Origin: CAZKWG01 sp964615375
GTDB lineage: Bacteria > Myxococcota_A > UBA796 > CAZKWG01
DNA: 64,000 nucleotides
NCBI GenBank assembly: GCA_964615375.1
Contig: CAZTOW010000038.1
Coordinates: 1 to 64,000 of the forward strand
Direction of reading: 5' to 3'
Of the stretch, positions 26,659-34,695 are shown piece by piece (within the stretch, counting starts at the first letter, position 1; each line of letters begins with the position of its first letter). The position numbers and the translations under genes are program-made. The notes beneath the pieces were generated by a model. It saw only the letters and a list, made by a program, of their open reading frames with translations, made no database searches and was not told where the DNA came from.

Positions 26659-28150
26659 ATTCGAGCCCCTCTCCTGAGGGCTCCAGGGGCAGCAGCAGGA
26701 GCCGCGCCGCCGTCGTGGCCCGCAGGCGCAGCCCGGGCGAGAGCGTGAGGACGGCGGGGGCCTCCAGGCTCAGGAAGCCCTGCGCTCCGGCCGCGACCAC
26801 CCGGCCCGTGATCAGGACCAGGATCCGCCCCTCCTCCAGCGCGAGGAGCGCCCCCTCGTCGAGCGCGCGCAGCTCTCCCTCGCTGGCCCAGCGCTTGCGG
26901 GCCTGCGGCGAGAGCGCCTCCAGGCCGGGGACCGCGCGCGCCAGGGTGTCGAAGATCCGCGCGCCGACGGTCCACCACTGCAGGTCCAGGAGGGCGGGGG
27001 CCGCGGCGTGCAGACCGTCCACCTCTGGACGGGTGAGCCGCAGCAGCACGCAGTCGGTGGCCGTACGCGCCGTGGCCGTGCGTGGGCGCCCCGTCGCCAC
27101 CGCCATCTCGCCCACGATGTTGCCCGGCCCAAGCTGGTCGAGGATCTCCTCCTCCCCGCCGGCGCCCACCCGGATCACCTGCACCGCCCCGCTCACGATC
27201 AGGAAGAGCTCCTGGCCCGGCTCGCCCTCGCGCATCAGCACGGTCCGCGCGGGGACGGGGTAGCGCGCGCCGACGATCCCGAAGTCCCGGACGGCGTCGA
27301 GCTCCAGCCCGGTCGCCCGCTCCACCTGCTGGAGGAGCCCCTCGGCCTGGCGCTCGTCCAGGGAGGGCCGCAGCACGTTGCGCTCCAGCGCGCCCACCGT
27401 GCGGAACAGGCTCTTCTCCAGGCGACCGCGCCCCCAGCTCACCAGCGAGCGGCCCAGGGTCCCCATGTCCAGCGGGATGAGGGTCAGCAGGCCGTCCCCG
27501 CGGACGAAGCCCGGGTTCTGCTCGACATAGAAGCGGGCGTAGGGGTTCTCCGCGCCCAGCCAGTACTGACGCTCGGCCGGGGTGTCTCGCGTGATCCAGC
27601 CGACCTCGCGGACCAGCGGTCGGGCGGGGTCCACCATCTCCAGGTGGAATTCCTCGCCCAGGGCCATCATGAATTCCGCCACGTCCGCCGGGGTCTCCGC
27701 ATCCGGGCGCGGCCAGATGGCGGCGGCGTCGCGGGCGAGCGCGGTGTAGCTGCTCGGGTGGACCAGGCAGCCCAGGTAGACCTGCGCCCCCGGCGAGCTC
27801 ACCCGCGCGCGCAGGAGCTGGCTCGTGAAGAAGGAGCCCGGTGAGCCCGCGCCCCGGTAGGCCCGGCGCAGCCCCGCCTCCGCGCGCAGCACCGTGCAGG
27901 GCTCACCCCGGAAGCGCCGCTTGAAGGCGTGGACCGCGATGTAGCCGGCCAGCTCGCCGTCCGCCCCGTAGCTGAGCTGCAGCGAGGTCTGCTCGGCGGG
28001 CGAGCGGACCACATAGCGGGCGAAGCTCTCGCGGCTCACCCCGTCGAAGATCTCGGCGTGGACGCCGTAGAGACGGTCCGTGAGCGCGTCCAGCGCGGCG
28101 TCGCTGAGGGTGGCGGGATCGAGGACCTCGACGCGGGCGACAGGCGGCAT
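26657..28150 (-). CDS. GNAT-like / cyclic-nucleotide-binding fusion protein
   Basis: A 497-residue soluble protein joining two modules. Residues about 30-150 resemble a GNAT acetyltransferase: GELAGYIAVH, EPCTVLRAEAGL and a pyrophosphate-loop-like RRAYRGAG (95-102). Residues about 290-390 are a cyclic-nucleotide-binding domain with an intact phosphate cassette: VGEMAVATGRPRTATA (347-362), with the conserved Glu and Arg. The last 90 residues resemble a second, degenerate barrel without the cassette. Cyclic-AMP-controlled GNATs exist (mycobacterial PatA) but with the domains in the opposite order. The GNAT call is weaker than the cNMP call. Convergent with TerC. Confidence 0.75.
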   Translation of the reverse strand: MPPVARVEVLDPATLSDAALDALTDRLYGVHAEIFDGVSRESFARYVVRSPAEQTSLQLSYGADGELAGYIAVHAFKRRFRGEPCTVLRAEAGLRRAYRGAGSPGSFFTSQLLRARVSSPGAQVYLGCLVHPSSYTALARDAAAIWPRPDAETPADVAEFMMALGEEFHLEMVDPARPLVREVGWITRDTPAERQYWLGAENPYARFYVEQNPGFVRGDGLLTLIPLDMGTLGRSLVSWGRGRLEKSLFRTVGALERNVLRPSLDERQAEGLLQQVERATGLELDAVRDFGIVGARYPVPARTVLMREGEPGQELFLIVSGAVQVIRVGAGGEEEILDQLGPGNIVGEMAVATGRPRTATARTATDCVLLRLTRPEVDGLHAAAPALLDLQWWTVGARIFDTLARAVPGLEALSPQARKRWASEGELRALDEGALLALEEGRILVLITGRVVAAGAQGFLSLEAPAVLTLSPGLRLRATTAARLLLLPLEPSGEGLE

Positions 28151-28167
28151 GAGGGCTCCAACCGAGC

Positions 28168-29043
28168 TCAGATCAGGTCGCGCACCCCATCCGCGAAGCT
28201 CCGCGGGCGCACGCCGGTCGCCGCGGTCAGCGGGCCGGGATCGGCGACTTCGTCGGTGTCCACGGCCCCGAGCAGGCTGGGCTCCATGTTGGGCGTGAGC
28301 TTGCTCAGCTTCACCGCCAGCGCCTTCGGGATGTGCAGCTTGGAGACCGAGCGGCCCATGGCGTGCGCCATCGTGTCGATGATCTCGTCGAAGCTGAGCG
28401 CGTCCGCGCCGCCCGCGTCGAGCTCCTGCCCGGAGAGCCCGCGGTCGATCAGCGCCAGGATGGCGTCCGAGAGATCGGCCGTATGGATGGGCTGGCGGCG
28501 GTACTTCCCGTCGCCGATGACCGGAACCACGGGGCTGTTGCGCACCAGGCTGGCGAGGGTCTGGAAGCTCTCGCGGTGGCCGGGCTGGTGGGTGGAGAGG
28601 GCTGGGCCATAGGGGGCGCAGGGGCGCACGATGGCGTAGGGCAGCCCGCTCTTGCGCAGGCGCGCCTCGTCCTCGCGCCGGCTCTCGCCATAGGGCGTGG
28701 TCTGCGCCCAGTGGACCACGGTGCTGGATGCGTAGACCACCGGCTTGCCCGCGGCCAGCACGGCGTCCATCATGAGCCGGTTCAGCTCCATGGCCGCCTT
28801 GCCCGGCGGGTCCTCGCCCTCCACCGTGCGGATCTTGGCCGCGAGGTGGACGATGACGTCCGCGCCACTCTCGGCCACGCGGGCCCGGTCGCGCTCGCGC
28901 CGCAGGTCGAGCCGAACCGGGACGACGCCGTTCAGCCGGAGCGAGGTGCGGTGGTGGATGGCGTGGACCTCATGCGCCGCCGCCGCCCTCAAGCAGAAGT
29001 GCGCGCCCACGAAGCTCGATCCGCCCGTCACGAGGATACGCAT
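28168..29043 (-). CDS. NAD-dependent epimerase/dehydratase family protein
   Basis: A 291-residue extended short-chain dehydrogenase. MRILVTGGSSFVGAHF gives the dinucleotide-binding loop, VIVHLAAKI and YASSTVV the next conserved strands, and RPCAPYGP the active-site tail. The catalytic YxxxK appears as YGESR, with Arg in place of Lys, so activity may be altered. The substrate is probably a nucleotide sugar, but cannot be told. It ends 17 bases before the GNAT-cNMP gene, likely co-transcribed, and is divergent from the SDR gene. Confidence 0.88.
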   Translation of the reverse strand: MRILVTGGSSFVGAHFCLRAAAAHEVHAIHHRTSLRLNGVVPVRLDLRRERDRARVAESGADVIVHLAAKIRTVEGEDPPGKAAMELNRLMMDAVLAAGKPVVYASSTVVHWAQTTPYGESRREDEARLRKSGLPYAIVRPCAPYGPALSTHQPGHRESFQTLASLVRNSPVVPVIGDGKYRRQPIHTADLSDAILALIDRGLSGQELDAGGADALSFDEIIDTMAHAMGRSVSKLHIPKALAVKLSKLTPNMEPSLLGAVDTDEVADPGPLTAATGVRPRSFADGVRDLI

Positions 29044-29123
29044 GGTCCGGTTCCCGCGAGAGTGAACATGGCCACTATCCCGACCGGCGCGCCGCCGCCG
29101 CCGGCAGGAGGCAATTCCGTACC

Positions 29124-29981
29124 ATGAGCCCCCCCTCTCCGAGCAAGGTGTTTCGCCCAGGTCTCCTGGAAGGCAAGGTCGCCCTGGTCACGGGCGGCGG
29201 CACGGGGATCGGCGCCGCGGTGGCGCGCGAGCTCGCCCGCCTGGGCGCCCGCGTGACCATCGCCAGCCGCAAGGCCTCCAACATCGAGCCGGCGGCGCGC
29301 GGGCTCAGCGAGGAGCTGGGGCGCCCGGTGGACGGGCTCCTCCTGGACATCCGCGACCGCGACAGCGTGAGCCGGGCGGTCGAGGCACTCATGGCGAAGC
29401 ACGGCCGCATCGACCTGCTGGTGAACAACGGCGGCGGGCAGTTCCTCTCCCCCGCGGCGATGATCACGCCGAAGGGCTGGGACTCGGTCATCGCGACCAA
29501 CCTGACGGGCACCTGGAACCTCACGCGAGCCGTGGGCGACGCCTGGATGCTCCAGAACGGCGGGGCGGTGGTGAGCGTGACCATGCTCTCGCAGCGCGGC
29601 TTCCCGGGGATGGCGCACTCGGTGGCGGCGCGCTCGGGCGTGGAGGCGATGACGCGCACGCTCTCCGTGGAGTGGGCGGACCGCGGCGTGCGGCTCAACT
29701 GCGTGGCCCCCGGCTACGTGGCGAGCTCGGGCCTGCGCAACTACCCCGACGGCGAGAACCTGGCCTTCGAGCTCCAGCGTCAGATCCCCCAGAAGCGCCT
29801 GCTGACGGTGGACGAGATCGCCTGGCCCGTCGTCTTCCTGCTCAGCCCCGCCGCCAGCGGCGTGACCGGCCAGACCTGGACCGTGGACAGCGGCGCGACG
29901 CTGTGGGGCAACCTGTGGCCCATCGCCGATCCGGAGGTGCTGCCGCCGGTGACCATTCCGCGGGAGCCCTGGGAGGATTAG
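29124..29981 (+). CDS. SDR oxidoreductase, enoyl-CoA/dienoyl-CoA reductase-like
   Basis: A 285-residue classical SDR. LVTGGGTGIGAAVA near residue 22 binds NADP(H); LVNNGGGQFLSPA near 93 is the NNGG segment of the peroxisomal trans-2-enoyl-CoA reductase / 2,4-dienoyl-CoA reductase group; VRLNCVAPGYV near 192 closes the fold. The usual YxxxK is HSVAARS, which is normal for this subgroup, not a defect. Probably reduces fatty acyl-CoA intermediates. The selenoprotein gene follows 21 bases after, likely in the same transcript. Confidence 0.88.
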   Translation: MSPPSPSKVFRPGLLEGKVALVTGGGTGIGAAVARELARLGARVTIASRKASNIEPAARGLSEELGRPVDGLLLDIRDRDSVSRAVEALMAKHGRIDLLVNNGGGQFLSPAAMITPKGWDSVIATNLTGTWNLTRAVGDAWMLQNGGAVVSVTMLSQRGFPGMAHSVAARSGVEAMTRTLSVEWADRGVRLNCVAPGYVASSGLRNYPDGENLAFELQRQIPQKRLLTVDEIAWPVVFLLSPAASGVTGQTWTVDSGATLWGNLWPIADPEVLPPVTIPREPWED

Positions 29982-30002
29982 ATCCAGCGCTGGAGGTGCC
30001 CC

Positions 30003-30230
30003 ATGAACATCCAGATCCGATACTGCCAGGCTTGAGGGTACAAGCCGCGCGCCGCCCGGGTGGCGGACCTGATCACGCGCGAGCTTGGTGTCCCCGTGGA
30101 GATCCTCGTCGGCAAGAGCGGCGAGTTCACCGTCTGGGTGGGTGAGCAGTGCGTCGCCAAGAAGACCCTGATGGGCTTCCCCGACGACGACGAGTGCCTG
30201 GACGGCGTGGCCGAGGCGCTGGGCCGCTAA
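30003..30230 (+). CDS. selW: Selenoprotein W with in-frame UGA (Sec11)
   Basis: A 75-residue SelW/Rdx thioredoxin-like protein, read only if TGA at 30033-30035 is decoded as selenocysteine. The motif is YCQAUGYKP, a CxxU redox centre at residues 8-11, closely matching animal and bacterial SelW. The rest continues in frame to TAA at 30228: AARVADLITRELG, then GEFTVWVGEQCVAKK and GFPDDDE, the SelW beta-strand and tail. GGAGG (29992-29996) lies six bases before the ATG. A small stem lies just after the UGA. The stop overlaps that of the convergent GTPase gene. The function is probably a glutathione- or thioredoxin-linked redox role. Confidence 0.9.
30033..30066 (+). promoter_or_regulatory. Candidate bacterial SECIS element
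   Basis: After the UGA (30033-30035) a 5-base stem, CCGCC (30052-30056) with GGCGG (30062-30066), presents the loop CGGGT (30057-30061). The loop starts about 21 bases after the UGA, within the usual bacterial SECIS range, and has G residues followed by T as SelB-binding loops do. Sequence is also coding, so this is a supporting sign, not proof. Confidence 0.6.
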
Positions 30231-31555
30231 GCCCGCGCGCGCCCGAGGAACTCGTCGAGGATCGTGGCGAGCGGTGTCTCCCCGGGGAGCTCCTCCAGGT
30301 CGTAGCGCACGCGCAGCAGCGGCCGGGAGAGCTCCCCGCCCAGCAGGCGGGCGAGGTCGATGGGCGTGCCCGAGAGCACGAGATCGGCGGGCACCGCCTC
30401 CAGGGTCGCCCGCAGGTCGGCCTGCTGCGCGTCGGAGTAGCCCATGGCCGGGACCAGCGGGCCGAGCTTCGGATAACGCTCATGGGTGGCCCGCAGCTCG
30501 CCCTGGAAGTACGGCCGCGGATCGACGATCTCGGCCCCCGCCCGCCGCGCCAGCAGCGTCGCGGCGCCGTAGGCCACGCCCCCGTGGGTGGTGGTGGGCC
30601 CGTCCTCCACGCAGACCACGCGCCGGCCGCGGAGCGCGCCCTCCTCGGCGCCGACCAGGCTCATGCGGCTCCCCACGCGGACGATGGGCGCATGCGCGTT
30701 CAGGCTGCGCAGATCGCCGATCTCCGCGTCCACGGCCTCGGGCGGGGCGCTGTCCACCTTGGTGACCAGCAGCAGGTCGGCCATCCGCACCTGGGTCGCT
30801 GAGGGGTAGTAGCCGATCGCGTGGCCGCGGCGGTGCGGGTCGGCCAGGACGACGTGGAGATCCGGGCGGAAGAAGGGCAGATCGTTGTTGCCGCCGTCCC
30901 AGAGCAGCAGGTCGGCCTCCTGCTCGGCCGCGTCGCGGATGCGCGCGTAGTCCACGCCCGCGTAGACCACCCGGCCGCGCTCCAGGTAGGGCTCGTACTC
31001 CTCGCGCTCCTCGATGGTGCAGGCGTGGCGCACCAGATCCTCGCGGCCGGCGAAGCGCTGCACGGCCTGGGCCACCAGGTCGCCGTAGGGCATGGGGTGG
31101 CGCACGCCCACGGCCCGCACGCCCCGGGGCTCCAGCAGGTCCAGCAGGTAGCGCACGGTCTGGCTCTTGCCGCAGCCGGTCCGCACCGCGCACACGCTGA
31201 GCACGGGTTTGCTGCAACGCAGCATGGTCCGCGACCCGGGCAGGATGAGGTCCGCCCCGGCCGCGTTGGCCCGCGCCCCCAGCGCCGCCACCGCCTCGTT
31301 GGACAGGTCCGAGTACGCCAGCACGACCGCGTCCAGCCGCTGCTCGCGGATGAGGCGCTCCATCTCCTCCTCGGGCACGATGGGGATGCCCGCCGGGTAG
31401 CGCGGCCCCGCCAGCGCCGCCGGGAAGCGGCGGTCGTCGATGTAGGGGATCTGCGTGGCGGTGAACGCCACGACGTCTGCGCTCGGGTCGTCCCGATACA
31501 GCACCAGGAAGTCGTGAAAGTCCCGGCCCGCGGCCCCCAGGATGGCGATCCTCAT
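30227..31555 (-). CDS. Cyclic 2,3-diphosphoglycerate synthetase-like GTPase
   Basis: A 442-residue cytoplasmic P-loop protein. AVRTGCGKSQT near residue 125 is the nucleotide-binding loop, DLLLWDGGNNDLPFF near 220 and LLLVTKVDSA near 260 (like NKxD) follow. Sequence order matches the cyclic-2,3-diphosphoglycerate synthetase family, which in archaea makes cDPG from 2,3-BPG and ATP; bacterial members are poorly characterised and often annotated as GTPases. It is last in a four-gene minus-strand operon (SixA-like, two cNMP-binding proteins, this) and its stop overlaps the selW stop. Confidence 0.82.
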   Translation of the reverse strand: MRIAILGAAGRDFHDFLVLYRDDPSADVVAFTATQIPYIDDRRFPAALAGPRYPAGIPIVPEEEMERLIREQRLDAVVLAYSDLSNEAVAALGARANAAGADLILPGSRTMLRCSKPVLSVCAVRTGCGKSQTVRYLLDLLEPRGVRAVGVRHPMPYGDLVAQAVQRFAGREDLVRHACTIEEREEYEPYLERGRVVYAGVDYARIRDAAEQEADLLLWDGGNNDLPFFRPDLHVVLADPHRRGHAIGYYPSATQVRMADLLLVTKVDSAPPEAVDAEIGDLRSLNAHAPIVRVGSRMSLVGAEEGALRGRRVVCVEDGPTTTHGGVAYGAATLLARRAGAEIVDPRPYFQGELRATHERYPKLGPLVPAMGYSDAQQADLRATLEAVPADLVLSGTPIDLARLLGGELSRPLLRVRYDLEELPGETPLATILDEFLGRARA

Positions 31556-31573
31556 GCTCCCCCCTCTCGACGA

Positions 31574-32290
31574 TCAGAAGCGCCGCGCCTTCCAGCCCTC
31601 CAGGATCCCGGTGACCTCCAGGAGATCCTCCTCGGTGAGCACGCTCGCGGCGTCCGGCAGGAAGTCCTGCCCGTAGAGGCTGTTCTGCATCTCGTGCTGG
31701 TCTGGCATCGCGCGCGGCGGCGGCGCGGGCGGCTCCACCCCGGGCGCCTGGCGCACGGTGGGCTCCGCGTCCTCGGGGGCGAGCTCCTCGACCTCGATCT
31801 CCGGCAGATCCTCCTCCAGCTCCGTGCCGGCCAGCAGGGTGCGCAGCTGGCGGTTGGCCCCGGCGAGCTGCTGGGCGAGGCTGGAGAGCAGCAGGCGGCG
31901 CAGGCAGCTCCCGGCCGCGCTCTGCTCGCTCATGATGTTCACCCAGAGCGACCGCTCCAGGACCAGGGCGCGCACGCTGCCGATGGCGGTGCAGGTCGCT
32001 GAGCGCGCCGAGCCGTCCACCACCGCCATGTGGCCGACCAGGGCCGGGGCGTCCAGGCGGGCCAGGGGCTTGGGCTGGCCGTGGCTCTGCTTCCAGACCT
32101 GCACGGCGCCCTCGACCAGGAAGAAGAGGGCGTTGCCCGCCTCTCCCTCGCGGCAGAGCTCCGCGCCGTCCATGAGCCGCAGCGGCTGGCAGCGGTCCAG
32201 CAGCTCGGCGAGGGCCGCGGGGGAGGCGCCGGGGTAGGGGTTGGCCTCAATCAGGCGCGTCGCGCGTTCGAGGAGGAGCTCCCGGTTCAT
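31574..32290 (-). CDS. Cyclic-nucleotide-binding protein, altered cassette
   Basis: A 238-residue protein with an N-terminal cyclic-nucleotide-binding barrel (residues about 25-140) and an acidic, disordered C-terminal half. The phosphate cassette reads GHMAVVDGSARSATCTA: Arg is kept but the ribose-binding Glu is His, so ligand binding may be lost or changed. No DNA-binding helix-turn-helix is evident, so not a CRP regulator. The start at 32290 (MNRELLLERATR) gives an ATGA overlap with the preceding gene; 18 bases separate it from the downstream GTPase. Confidence 0.85.
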   Translation of the reverse strand: MNRELLLERATRLIEANPYPGASPAALAELLDRCQPLRLMDGAELCREGEAGNALFFLVEGAVQVWKQSHGQPKPLARLDAPALVGHMAVVDGSARSATCTAIGSVRALVLERSLWVNIMSEQSAAGSCLRRLLLSSLAQQLAGANRQLRTLLAGTELEEDLPEIEVEELAPEDAEPTVRQAPGVEPPAPPPRAMPDQHEMQNSLYGQDFLPDAASVLTEEDLLEVTGILEGWKARRF

Positions 32291-32877
32291 CCGTTCTCTC
32301 CGAAGAGGCCCATGAGCCGGCCGAGCAGGCCGGCGCGCCGGGCGGGGGCGGGCTCGGCGGCGTTGTGCGCGGTGGCGAGGGACTGGGGCGCGGCGGGCTG
32401 CGGGGCGGAGAGGGGCCCGCCGAGGTAGCGCCACTCGGCCTGGATCGCCTGGTTGGTCTTGCGGATGCGCCGGACCAGCGCGCCCAGGAGGTGCTGCTCC
32501 AGCGCGATCACGGCCGGGTTCTGCGGGGCGCGCTCCAGCATGTACCAGGAGAGCTTCAGCGCCGTGCTGGGGACGGCGGCGACGACGGTGGCGCTGCGCT
32601 TGCCGTTCGGGCTGAACAGCGCGGTCTCGCCCACGATCTCGCCCGGCTTGACGTCGCCCACCTGGCGCACCACCTCGCCTACCCGGACGCTGACCACCAG
32701 CTTCCCGTCCACCAGCAGCACGCCCACGTCCGCCGGGTCTCCCTGGCGAAAGACGACGTCGCCCGTGGCGTATCGCACCGGGGGCGCCAGCGAGCAGAGC
32801 TCGGCCAGGGCGCGCGCGGGCACGGTGCGGAAGAGGTAGAGCTGCAGGAGCGCGTCAACGTCGGGCGGTCGTTCCAT
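32287..32877 (-). CDS. Cyclic-nucleotide-binding protein, intact cassette
   Basis: A 196-residue protein with one cyclic-nucleotide-binding barrel (about residues 15-125). The cassette VGETALFSPNGKRSATVVA keeps both key Glu and Arg residues, so cAMP or cGMP binding is likely. A helical segment with KTNQAIQAEWRYL and a basic Pro/Ala tail follow; there is no helix-turn-helix. Start chosen at 32877 (MERPPDVDALLQ), 22 bases after the phosphatase stop. ATGA-coupled to the next cNMP protein, suggesting a heteromer. Confidence 0.88.
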   Translation of the reverse strand: MERPPDVDALLQLYLFRTVPARALAELCSLAPPVRYATGDVVFRQGDPADVGVLLVDGKLVVSVRVGEVVRQVGDVKPGEIVGETALFSPNGKRSATVVAAVPSTALKLSWYMLERAPQNPAVIALEQHLLGALVRRIRKTNQAIQAEWRYLGGPLSAPQPAAPQSLATAHNAAEPAPARRAGLLGRLMGLFGENG

Positions 32878-32899
32878 CCTCGGGTCCTCTCTGGCGCGC

Positions 32900-33355
32900 T
32901 CAGGCGGCGCGCCCCGGCCAGGCGGCGGTGCAGATCCAGCGTTCCAACGTGCGCTCCAGGACGAGCGCAGCGGCAAAATTCGCGCGGGGGATCGCCACGG
33001 GGGGCGGTCCGAAGGTGTCGATCAGGAAGTGCAGCGTGGGGTGGTGGCCCACCAGCAGCAGGCGCCCCTCGGGCCCCAGGCGGGCCAGGAAGGGCTGGAC
33101 CAGCGCCTCCCAGCTCCGCGGGGACTCGGGCGTCGCCGGGTGGATCTCGACCGGCGCGGGCGAGAGCGCGAGCGCCAGCTCCTCGGCGGTCTGGCGCGTG
33201 CGCGCCGTGGGCGTGTGGACGATGAGGCTCGGGCTGAAGCCGCGCGCCGCCAGCCAGCGCCCGGTCTCCAGGGCCATGCGACGACCGGCGCTGGTCAGCT
33301 CCGGGTCCGCCTCGCCCTTCCGCCGCTCTCCGTGCCGCACATACACGACCTGCAC
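32900..33355 (-). CDS. SixA-like histidine phosphatase
   Basis: A 151-residue short histidine phosphatase. RHGE at residues 7-10 gives the catalytic His8, TRQTAEELA near 53 the second Arg, and LLLVGHHPTL near 97 the second His. Length and fold match SixA, which removes phosphate from phosphohistidine of signalling proteins, but other phosphoester substrates are possible. First gene of the operon with two cyclic-nucleotide-binding proteins and the cDPG-synthetase-like GTPase. Confidence 0.88.
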   Translation of the reverse strand: MQVVYVRHGERRKGEADPELTSAGRRMALETGRWLAARGFSPSLIVHTPTARTRQTAEELALALSPAPVEIHPATPESPRSWEALVQPFLARLGPEGRLLLVGHHPTLHFLIDTFGPPPVAIPRANFAAALVLERTLERWICTAAWPGRAA

Positions 33356-33458
33356 GACGTCCTCCCCCTGGCTCCCCGCGCGCTCCGCGACGCGGACTCG
33401 CGCGTGCTCCCTTGCGCGATCTCCCCTGACACGACACCATAGCGTGCGGGAGGAAGCG

Positions 33459-33719
33459 ATGCCCTTCGACTGGCTCCATCCACATGTCCCTGAGGCCGTG
33501 CGCGCGGAGGACCCGACCCGGCTCCGCCAGGGTTGCGAGCACGACGTCCGCGTGCGCGCCGGGCTGCTGCAGCGCCTCGGCCGCGACCAGGCCTACACCC
33601 TCCACCGCTGCCTGGGCAACCTGGCCTGGGGCTACGAGGCCGCCGGCCAGGCGCCGCTCTCCGCGGACGAGGTGCGCGCGGTCGTCGCCGACGTCTACGC
33701 GCGCCGGCCCGGGTCGTGA
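33459..33719 (+). CDS. Small hypothetical protein (86 aa)
   Basis: An 86-residue protein beginning MPFDWLHPHVPEAV, with LHRCLGNLAWGYEAAG in the middle. No membrane segment or signal. GGGAGGA (33448-33454) is well placed before the ATG. It ends in a GTGA overlap with the next gene. Not recognised. Confidence 0.75.
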   Translation: MPFDWLHPHVPEAVRAEDPTRLRQGCEHDVRVRAGLLQRLGRDQAYTLHRCLGNLAWGYEAAGQAPLSADEVRAVVADVYARRPGS

Positions 33720-34195
33720 GCGACCTCCGCAGCCAGCTCATCGAGAAGATGGGGGCGCGCGCCCCGGATCCACCGAGCGCTGGCCTCGCCGGCAGCCCGG
33801 ATCTGGACCCGGACGCGCACCTCGGCACGCCCTGGATGAGCCTGCTGCGCGCCGTCCGAGCCCCGGGCGCTCCCCCGGTGCCGCCCAGGCCATCGCTCGC
33901 CGCCGCGCGCCAGCTCACCGACAAGGCGGTGCGCGCGCTCAAGGACGCCGGACAGACGCGCGCCGCGCGCGAGCTCGCGGACGCGCGCTCGGACTTCCTG
34001 AAGAAGCGCGAGAAGGAGGCCTGGGGCCTCATCAAGGACCGCTTCGGCGCGCTCGATCTGCCCGAGCGGGCCTACCGCGCGATCAAGCAGTCGGAGGCCG
34101 ACCCGGAGAAGATCTGGGCGAGGCTGCGCCGGGCGAAGCCCGACGAGCTGAAGCCCATGGGCGCCGACCGCCTGCGCGACCACCTGCTGGGCTGA
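33716..34195 (+). CDS. Hypothetical protein (159 aa)
   Basis: A 159-residue soluble protein starting from GTG in a GTGA overlap: MSDLRSQLIEKMG, a Pro-rich linker, then a helical, basic region AARQLTDKAVRALKDAGQTR and RSDFLKKREKEAWGLIKDRF. The helical part resembles a tetratricopeptide-type or coiled structure, but no family is clear. Translation coupling suggests it works with the preceding 86-aa protein. Convergent to the S4-domain gene after six bases. Confidence 0.72.
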   Translation: MSDLRSQLIEKMGARAPDPPSAGLAGSPDLDPDAHLGTPWMSLLRAVRAPGAPPVPPRPSLAAARQLTDKAVRALKDAGQTRAARELADARSDFLKKREKEAWGLIKDRFGALDLPERAYRAIKQSEADPEKIWARLRRAKPDELKPMGADRLRDHLLG

Positions 34196-34200
34196 GCCGC

Positions 34201-34650
34201 CTACCAGCCGTCCAGGCGATCCAGGCGGCGCCGATCGCGCTTGGTGGGCCGACCGCCGCCGCGCTCCCAGCGGGCCACGGGCGGGGCCTTGGGCGGGGGC
34301 GGGGGGCTGTGGTCCTCGTAGAGCTTCGCCGCCTCCTCCGCCGGTCCCCGACGGTTGGAGAGCGCCTTCACCACGACGATGCGCGGGCCGCCGGGGGTGC
34401 GCGCCTCGACGCGCTCGCCCAGGCGGATGAGGCGGGCGGGCTTCACGTTGACCCCGTCCACCTTGACGTGGCCGCCGTCGCAGGCCTCTACGGCGAGCGA
34501 GCGCGACTTGAACAGGCGCGCGGCCCACATCCACTTGTCGATGCGGACATCGGTGGACGAGGACTCGCCGCTGTCGGCGTCCTCGACGTCCTCGTCCAGC
34601 TCCTCGTCGAGCGCCTCGGGGGGCGGGGGCTGTTTGCCTCGGCGTGCCAT
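34201..34650 (-). CDS. hslR: S4-domain RNA-binding protein, Hsp15-like
   Basis: A 149-residue RNA-binding protein. An acidic N-terminus (residues 1-35, DEELDEDVEDADSGES) precedes an S4 domain starting VRIDKWMWAARLFKSRSLA at about 35, with GGHVKVDGVNVKPAR the second half. The C-terminus is Pro-rich and basic (GGGRPTKRDRRRLDRL), as in Hsp15, which rescues 50S subunits carrying stalled nascent chains. Length fits. Symbol is by domain pattern. Confidence 0.85.
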   Translation of the reverse strand: MARRGKQPPPPEALDEELDEDVEDADSGESSSTDVRIDKWMWAARLFKSRSLAVEACDGGHVKVDGVNVKPARLIRLGERVEARTPGGPRIVVVKALSNRRGPAEEAAKLYEDHSPPPPPKAPPVARWERGGGRPTKRDRRRLDRLDGW

Positions 34651-34695
34651 CGGGACAATCTATCCTGGGGCCGCGCGCTCGGATAGAGCGAGCCC

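Noticed and set aside
29124..29981. SDR defect because YxxxK is absent
   Set aside because: HSVAARS at this place is normal for the enoyl/dienoyl-CoA reductase subgroup.
30003..30230. Pseudogene broken by a stop at codon 11
   Set aside because: The stop is TGA at the Sec position of the CxxU motif and the remainder is intact SelW; recoding is the simpler reading.
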